Positions 42,996 through 48,242 of a DNA stretch of 48,242 nt are shown here, in pieces; within the stretch, counting starts at the first letter, position 1; every line of letters begins with the position of its first letter. The notes under the pieces were generated by a model that was given only the letters and a program-made list of their open reading frames with translations, had not been told where the DNA came from and ran no database searches. The DNA lies in contig SAAR01000002.1 of the NCBI GenBank assembly GCA_009916335.1, forward strand, positions 1 to 48,242. Direction: 5' to 3'. The translations under genes were made by a program, and so were the position numbers. The stretch comes from Erysipelotrichia bacterium (lineage in GTDB: Bacteria; Bacillota_I; Bacilli_A; Erysipelotrichales; Erysipelotrichaceae).

Positions 42996-44948
42996 TTATT
43001 TTGCTTGAGTGAATCCTAACTGACCTCCTGTTACCGTACTATTTGATACTCTCTTATAGTATGCTTGGTCTATAATATCATTATATTGTTTATTATCCGG
43101 AACTGGTACATATGTTTTTATAGTAATATACTCAACATCTTCATCACCATTCTTTACTATTTTTTTGTTAGCATCGTATGTTTCACGTAAGTCTTTGTTG
43201 ATTGATCCATCAAATAGATCAACAATACCACCAGCTATTCCTCCAACTGTAGCACCTATTCCAGCACCTGGAACAGCGCCAACACCGCCAAAAATAGATC
43301 CTACCCCAGCTCCAACGGCTGCACCACTAGCAGCACCTGCACCAATTTTACCAAGAAGTGACCATTCACTATACCCTGCATCAGATAAAGATTTTTTTGG
43401 TATAGATGTCTCCATTTCAACTTCATGTACTAATTTACCACTAGTGTCATAGTATGTTACTAAATTACCAGTTGGCTCAGCTATTACATTTCTAAAACGA
43501 CCTGATTGTAAATCTTTATTAAAATCTTTACCATCAATCATTCTATTTGAACCACCCTTTGTGCCCATCATTAATGTAGCCAAAGTTTCTGGCAAGTGCA
43601 TACCATGTGTATCTCTTTTTAGGAATACCCCATCTTTAATCTTTGCACCAGTATCCTCTGTATATTCTGTTGGAGAAAATCCTGACATTTTAGCCACTAA
43701 AATATCTGTAACAATTTGCCTATCTCCTTGCCACATATTTTCCCTAAGAACGCCATTTAAACCTTGCAAGTGATTTACACTGCTGAATTGTTCGTTATTA
43801 GGATCATCAGGATCTTGATTTCCAGAGTTTGCCATATAAACTGATTTGTAAACATCTTTTCCATACTTACTAGCAAATTCACCACGAGCTTTCATTACCT
43901 CTTTCTGCTTTGCAAGTAGCTGTTCTTGGTTGGCATTTGGCGTATTAGCCAACACCGAAAATTCTTGTAGTGTGGTCGCCATCTTGTCTAAGTAAGGAGT
44001 TGCTTCAGCAAATACTTTTGGCTTAAACTGTTGAGCAATTGTAGCAAATGTGCCAATACTTTTATTAAATCCTTCGCTGGCTACAGCAGACCCTGTTACA
44101 TCCATTGTTTCACGTAAACCTAATAGTGGTTGTTGTGGAGTTTTAGATGACCTTCCCGCAGCGTTATTTTGTAATGCAAACTTGTTAGCCTCCCTATTTA
44201 TCCTAGCGTACTTTAGATTATCTTGTACTACACGTTCCTTTAACCAAGCTTTGGCTTGCTCTTCATCTGCACCAGTCTGTTGACGATATAATGCCATATG
44301 TTTTTGAGCCTCAGGAGTATTCACTATTCCACTGAAGTTCGTGTCAGCAATATTCGCAATCATTTCTGGAGTAACCCCTGTATAGTCATAGCCACCTTTT
44401 GTTTGTAAGAAGCTGTCCTGAATGCCTTTATAGTAAGGTTCTGTTAAATCCTGAATAGATTTATATGCTAATGGACTAACATCATTAAATGTACCAGTCT
44501 TTGTTGTATCATAATTCAAAAAGTCAACATTATGCCACTCTGGATTATACATACCTCTAGCCATAAGTTCTTGATTCATCTTTTGACGAGATACAAGATT
44601 TTCTTTACTCTGGAGTAGGGTAGATAGTTTCGCTCTATCTACATTTCTTATTGCTGATTGAAGCCTTGCCCTACCTTCTGCTGATTTAATAAGATCAGGA
44701 TTAGCTGCCATCTCATTAATGATAGGGTTAGCCCTACCAACAGTTTCATTATACCAAGTATTGGTATCTACTGCTGAAGGAGATTGAAATTCTGACCACT
44801 TGGCTAAAGCGGCATCTGTTTCAGCTAAAGCACTATCAACGCTAGCTTTTGCTTCCTTACCAAGTGTATATAATTGTTCAAATGGTAGTGGCGCATATGT
44901 GTTAATAAACCTAGCTTCTGCCGGTGTATCATATCTATTAATTGCCAT
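42996..44948 (-). CDS. Virion internal (cargo) protein candidate with glycine zipper
   Basis: Encodes 650 residues. The N-terminal 300 residues are helical, beginning 'MAINRYDTPAEARFINTYAP' with many Gln, Asn and Ala. At about 535-590 a glycine zipper is visible ('GAASGAAVGAGVGSIFGGVG' then 'IGATVGGIAGGIVDLF'), a type of segment that can insert into membranes. The gene lies directly upstream of the RNA polymerase gene (its stop overlaps the neighbourhood of that start by two bases' spacing) and downstream of another zipper protein. By position it matches the internal or cargo proteins of crAss-like virions that are ejected into the host. I infer a role in forming the ejection conduit; not proven. 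Confidence 0.7.
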   Translation of the reverse strand: MAINRYDTPAEARFINTYAPLPFEQLYTLGKEAKASVDSALAETDAALAKWSEFQSPSAVDTNTWYNETVGRANPIINEMAANPDLIKSAEGRARLQSAIRNVDRAKLSTLLQSKENLVSRQKMNQELMARGMYNPEWHNVDFLNYDTTKTGTFNDVSPLAYKSIQDLTEPYYKGIQDSFLQTKGGYDYTGVTPEMIANIADTNFSGIVNTPEAQKHMALYRQQTGADEEQAKAWLKERVVQDNLKYARINREANKFALQNNAAGRSSKTPQQPLLGLRETMDVTGSAVASEGFNKSIGTFATIAQQFKPKVFAEATPYLDKMATTLQEFSVLANTPNANQEQLLAKQKEVMKARGEFASKYGKDVYKSVYMANSGNQDPDDPNNEQFSSVNHLQGLNGVLRENMWQGDRQIVTDILVAKMSGFSPTEYTEDTGAKIKDGVFLKRDTHGMHLPETLATLMMGTKGGSNRMIDGKDFNKDLQSGRFRNVIAEPTGNLVTYYDTSGKLVHEVEMETSIPKKSLSDAGYSEWSLLGKIGAGAASGAAVGAGVGSIFGGVGAVPGAGIGATVGGIAGGIVDLFDGSINKDLRETYDANKKIVKNGDEDVEYITIKTYVPVPDNKQYNDIIDQAYYKRVSNSTVTGGQLGFTQAK

Positions 44949-46473
44949 AATATGTTCTTTTCAAATCATTAATTTGTTTTGTCGTAAATCCTTGCTGTAA
45001 GAATGGTATTAAAGCACTCATGCTTAATTCACCCATTTTAGCTTGATTTTTCATAAGCTGTTGCATTTGTGCACCTTCACCAATTTGACTCATTGCAGCA
45101 GAACCAAAGTTTCTACGAGCTGCCCTATTCTTAGCATTGATATCATCAATAACCATTTTGTTAGATACATATTGATTACCCAAGTTACCTAGCATTTGAG
45201 CATATTCTCCTGCATATGAATTATTAGCATTCTGTGCATTTGCATAAATATCTGCAGTAGTCGTGTAGTCATTAACTGCGTTCTGAATTCTGGCAGCAAG
45301 ACCTGCCCCAGTATTAGTATTTACTTGTGATAAATTATAATTACCAATTGCACGTGAACGTCTATTCGCATTTAACATAGGATTAACATTCATTCTACGA
45401 CCAGCCATTAATCTATTAACATTACCTAAGTAAGGATTAGGAGTTACAGATTCTACTTCAGGTTTTGCAAATGATTGCCCTAAATTATAAAGTGCTGGTG
45501 CAAATGAAGCTAAACCTGTATAGTCAAACGGTTTGCGATTTGCGGCCTCCATTGCAGCAGTACTAATATTGTTAGCTGCTTTAGTATTTAGTTCTGTAGT
45601 AAGCGATGGTAAGGCATCTGTAGCACTTTTGCTTACTGGTTTTATTGTAGGCATAACCATAGGTACAGTACCTGGCAATGCTGTTGGCATATAGTCCATT
45701 GGCAATACATCTGGAGTGATATTCTTAAAGTTATAACCACCATCAGCATATGCTGGAATAGCTTTCTTACCAGGTTTAATACCTTGCACAGCTTTAATAT
45801 TTTCTTGATATGCTAAAAGCTTTTCAAAGTTGCGTGAATTTAATTCAGCAGAGTTTTTAGCAAACATATCCTTACCTGCTGATCTCTTTTGTAAACCTCT
45901 ACCCATTTGTGCAAATGTTTTATTAGTACCAGGTACTGTTAGTTTATCGCTTAATATTTTTGAACCTGCTGGTAAGTGAGTTAACACATTGTCTGTTATA
46001 CTAGGATTACCTGCAGTTACTTCTTTTATAGTTCCATCTGGTGTCTTAATCAATTCACCATTATCAACGTATGCTAGATTCTGCGGCATTACACCACCCA
46101 TAGCAAATGTATTAGCTAATTGGTTCTCACCATAGTAATCTTCCATCATAGATGAAGTGGTTGCGTCAGCGTACTGCTGATTTAGAATGTTACGTTGCCT
46201 ACGTTCTGCACGTTTCTTTTGTTTATTTTTATTAATAAGTCCTAGTGCGCCAGTAACAAGGCCTAAACCACCACCAATAGCAGCACCAACCGGTCCACCT
46301 ACAGCCATACCGGTACCTGCCATAGAACCAGCACTACCCAATAAACCACCAACATCACCAGCAGTGTTATTACCTGTAGCTTGTAAGGTAGTACCTAAGA
46401 TACTTGAAGCATCTAATGCTTGTGATAAACCTACAGAATATGCGGGTACTTTTATTTTACTTTTCTTTTTCAT
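44938..46473 (-). CDS. Virion internal (cargo) protein candidate, glycine-rich N terminus
   Basis: Encodes 511 residues, starting with a basic tip (MKKKSKIKVP). Residues 20-80 form a glycine-rich hydrophobic region ('GGPVGAAIGGGLGLVTGALG') followed by a basic cluster (KNKQKKRAERRQRN), resembling a membrane-insertion hairpin. The middle contains 'MGGVMPQNLAYVDNGELIKT' and similar loops, and the C-terminal half is helical and Asn/Ala/Gln rich. Its end overlaps the start of the next gene by 11 bases. Position between the tail protein and the 650-residue protein supports a virion internal or ejected role. No enzymatic motif is visible. Confidence 0.7.
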   Translation of the reverse strand: MKKKSKIKVPAYSVGLSQALDASSILGTTLQATGNNTAGDVGGLLGSAGSMAGTGMAVGGPVGAAIGGGLGLVTGALGLINKNKQKKRAERRQRNILNQQYADATTSSMMEDYYGENQLANTFAMGGVMPQNLAYVDNGELIKTPDGTIKEVTAGNPSITDNVLTHLPAGSKILSDKLTVPGTNKTFAQMGRGLQKRSAGKDMFAKNSAELNSRNFEKLLAYQENIKAVQGIKPGKKAIPAYADGGYNFKNITPDVLPMDYMPTALPGTVPMVMPTIKPVSKSATDALPSLTTELNTKAANNISTAAMEAANRKPFDYTGLASFAPALYNLGQSFAKPEVESVTPNPYLGNVNRLMAGRRMNVNPMLNANRRSRAIGNYNLSQVNTNTGAGLAARIQNAVNDYTTTADIYANAQNANNSYAGEYAQMLGNLGNQYVSNKMVIDDINAKNRAARRNFGSAAMSQIGEGAQMQQLMKNQAKMGELSMSALIPFLQQGFTTKQINDLKRTYYGN

Positions 46474-46474
46474 A

Positions 46475-48242
46475 TTAAACCATTGAATATCTGTAACTTG
46501 TTTTAATTAGTGGTAGTCTAAACGATTTATCATTTGTGCAATCAAACGAATAGTCACAAATTAAATACTTACCACGCATACGTGAGATGTTATCATCAGT
46601 AGATCTACCTATGGCAAACCTATAAGTATCTTCACGATAGTCTATATTGCTATAATCTATAGGGGCTGTCTCTTGTACTTTAGTAGTAAAGTATATATTT
46701 GTAAATACCTCATTGTTTGTAAAATCACCAGACATAAATACATTATCAAAGACTTTTGTATTGTCATAGTTTTTATTAACCACAATTTGTAGTTTACTAG
46801 TTACCCCATCAAAATTATTTGTATTATGTAGATATAACTTATTATCCTTTATTGTGTAATAAGCATCTTTTAAGTCGAATGCCCAGTCAGTTGGTCTAGT
46901 ATAAAATGAAGTAAATACACCTAACTGCTCATTAAAAGCTAATAGTTTATTCTCAAACGAGAACAGTGCTTCATTGTACTTCTTATCATAGAATACCGTA
47001 CTACCTACTCTAGATACTAAAGGTAATGTGTGTAGATATGACTGAACACCTTTTACTTTACTTAACGCATGGGTCTGTCCTGAGTATGAACATATCTCAT
47101 TTTTATTACAATCATACCAATAAATCATAGCATCAGAGTGAGTTATGTTATTATAATCACCTTTTCTTGACCCATTTTTATCAGTAATATAATCAACCCT
47201 AGTAAGTATTCCACCAGTACCAAGTACTAACGCTCCTGGGTTATTGTCAGTAATTAATGATCTCTCATTAACAGCAGCAGTACCTACTGCAGACTCTTGC
47301 CAAAAGAATAACCTATCCTTAAAGACATGCATATTTGTAATAGGTCCATATTGTGAATCAACATCAATATAATCCGCGTACTTAAACTTAGACCAAGAAT
47401 CAATAACTTCACCTGAAGTTTTTGCCTGTGATGCAGTAATCCTATTATCATTAAGCACATCATCTCTATCGTATATAGACTTAGGTACATACTTACGACT
47501 ACCATTCTGGCTAGAGTAAGCGCCATTGTATGCATACATAGGTACACTCTGAACAGCTGCAGTAAATACCTGACCTACTTCATTCTGTACAAATACGTTA
47601 GCAAAACCACTACCACTATCATATGATTTAGATATAGGGGTATCTGCACGTAAATGTAAGTTTACACTAGATTCTACAGGCAAGTAAGCACCAACATATA
47701 TACGTTTGTACGCAGATTGATTTGGGTCTTCTGGGTTAAAGAATATCATAGTCCTAGCATAATCTAGTACACCTAAGAAAGTATCACCACCAAAACAGTT
47801 AGCTGTAAGTGTGGTGCCTGTATTCTTTAAATAAATACCTGTGCTAATGTAAACAGAATTCTGTCTTGCAGTATAAGTATTACCACCATAAGGTATGATA
47901 TTCTTTTTAAGGTTAACCATCAGCACAGAATTAGTTGAATAACCTTTACCAACAGCAACGTTAATATCACTTAACGTATTACCACCAATAGCAGCGATAC
48001 CATATACCTCATTCTTTAAATCTTCTGATTTAAATACTAAAGTAACACCACTAGGACCTTCTTTAGCCCCGCGGTCTTCAGTCTTATTGTTTGCATAATT
48101 AGTATGCGCCCAGTTGAAGTATATATTCTCACCAATAACGGTTGGTTTATTTTTAATAGCAACATAGTCTGAGTAATCTAATAAATTAGCATACTCTATT
48201 TTATCAACATTTGCCGTTTTCTTTGCAATCTCTGTATTCATA
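46475..48242 (-). CDS. Tail hub/stabilization protein candidate, partial (runs to window edge)
   Basis: At least 588 residues are encoded; an ATG sits at the very edge (48239-48241), so the true start may lie outside the window. The sequence is strand-rich with repeated blade-like segments, including 'GPITNMHVFKDRLFFWQESA' and 'DAMIYWYDCNKNEICSYSG', and ends with 'YSFDCTNDKSFRLPLIKTSY'. This resembles beta-propeller tail proteins of the P22 gp10 (stabilization) group that crAss-like phages carry. It is the first visible gene of the minus-strand virion block and lies one base from the next gene. The assignment is moderate; the propeller is inferred from repeat texture. Confidence 0.6.
   Translation of the reverse strand, partial: MNTEIAKKTANVDKIEYANLLDYSDYVAIKNKPTVIGENIYFNWAHTNYANNKTEDRGAKEGPSGVTLVFKSEDLKNEVYGIAAIGGNTLSDINVAVGKGYSTNSVLMVNLKKNIIPYGGNTYTARQNSVYISTGIYLKNTGTTLTANCFGGDTFLGVLDYARTMIFFNPEDPNQSAYKRIYVGAYLPVESSVNLHLRADTPISKSYDSGSGFANVFVQNEVGQVFTAAVQSVPMYAYNGAYSSQNGSRKYVPKSIYDRDDVLNDNRITASQAKTSGEVIDSWSKFKYADYIDVDSQYGPITNMHVFKDRLFFWQESAVGTAAVNERSLITDNNPGALVLGTGGILTRVDYITDKNGSRKGDYNNITHSDAMIYWYDCNKNEICSYSGQTHALSKVKGVQSYLHTLPLVSRVGSTVFYDKKYNEALFSFENKLLAFNEQLGVFTSFYTRPTDWAFDLKDAYYTIKDNKLYLHNTNNFDGVTSKLQIVVNKNYDNTKVFDNVFMSGDFTNNEVFTNIYFTTKVQETAPIDYSNIDYREDTYRFAIGRSTDDNISRMRGKYLICDYSFDCTNDKSFRLPLIKTSYRYSMV

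Noticed and set aside
1..48242. Reassignment of TAG to glutamine, as in some crAss-like phages
   Set aside because: Several genes end in TAG at sensible places (178-180, 497-499, 2742-2744, 21876-21878) and no long gene is interrupted only by TAG.
1..48242. CRISPR arrays, insertion sequences or inteins
   Set aside because: No regularly spaced direct repeats, no transposase, and no intein-type splice motifs were seen in the large proteins.

Overview
This window looks like part of a large, crAss-like double-stranded DNA phage of a gut Bacteroidota host. The main evidence is a block of very long minus-strand virion genes. One encodes about 4,729 residues and carries the DFDID metal-binding motif known from crAss-like virion RNA polymerases. 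A 2,308-residue polyprotein, two glycine-zipper internal-protein candidates and a propeller-like tail protein accompany it. The plus-strand block encodes a replication and recombination set: family B DNA polymerase, DnaB-like helicase, DnaG-like primase, an SSB-like protein, a Sak4-like ATPase and two PD-(D/E)XK nucleases. Genes are read with the standard code. TAG is used as a real stop (178-180, 497-499, 2742-2744, 21876-21878), so I see no stop-codon reassignment here. No host gene is present.

Layout. Bases 1-2744 hold the tail end of a sigma-70-like factor and four small or unknown genes. Bases 2745-4799 have no credible gene but hairpin follows hairpin, as expected of one or more large structured RNAs. 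Bases 4800-7571 hold four unknown genes interspersed with tRNA-like elements. Bases 7572-8005 hold two tRNA-like elements with oversized central regions, then a strong hairpin just before the DNA polymerase start. Bases 8006-21796 are the plus-strand replication block. Its polymerase gene is split by a group I intron that carries an HNH endonuclease. A second tRNA or tRNA-like cluster lies at 16573-17361. The plus and minus blocks converge on a bidirectional terminator at about 21.82-21.86 kb. The rest of the window, on the minus strand, is the virion and injected-protein block, read from the right-hand edge leftward.

How the parts probably work together (inference from family knowledge): the giant RNA polymerase and its companion proteins are packaged and injected and transcribe early phage genes. 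The plus-strand genes then copy and recombine the genome. The sigma-like factor may redirect host RNA polymerase. The most unusual parts are the approximately 2-kb structured non-coding region and a family of tRNA-like elements with good acceptor and T arms but shrunken, expanded or irregular anticodon regions. Only one tRNA (Leu, anticodon UAA) is fully canonical.
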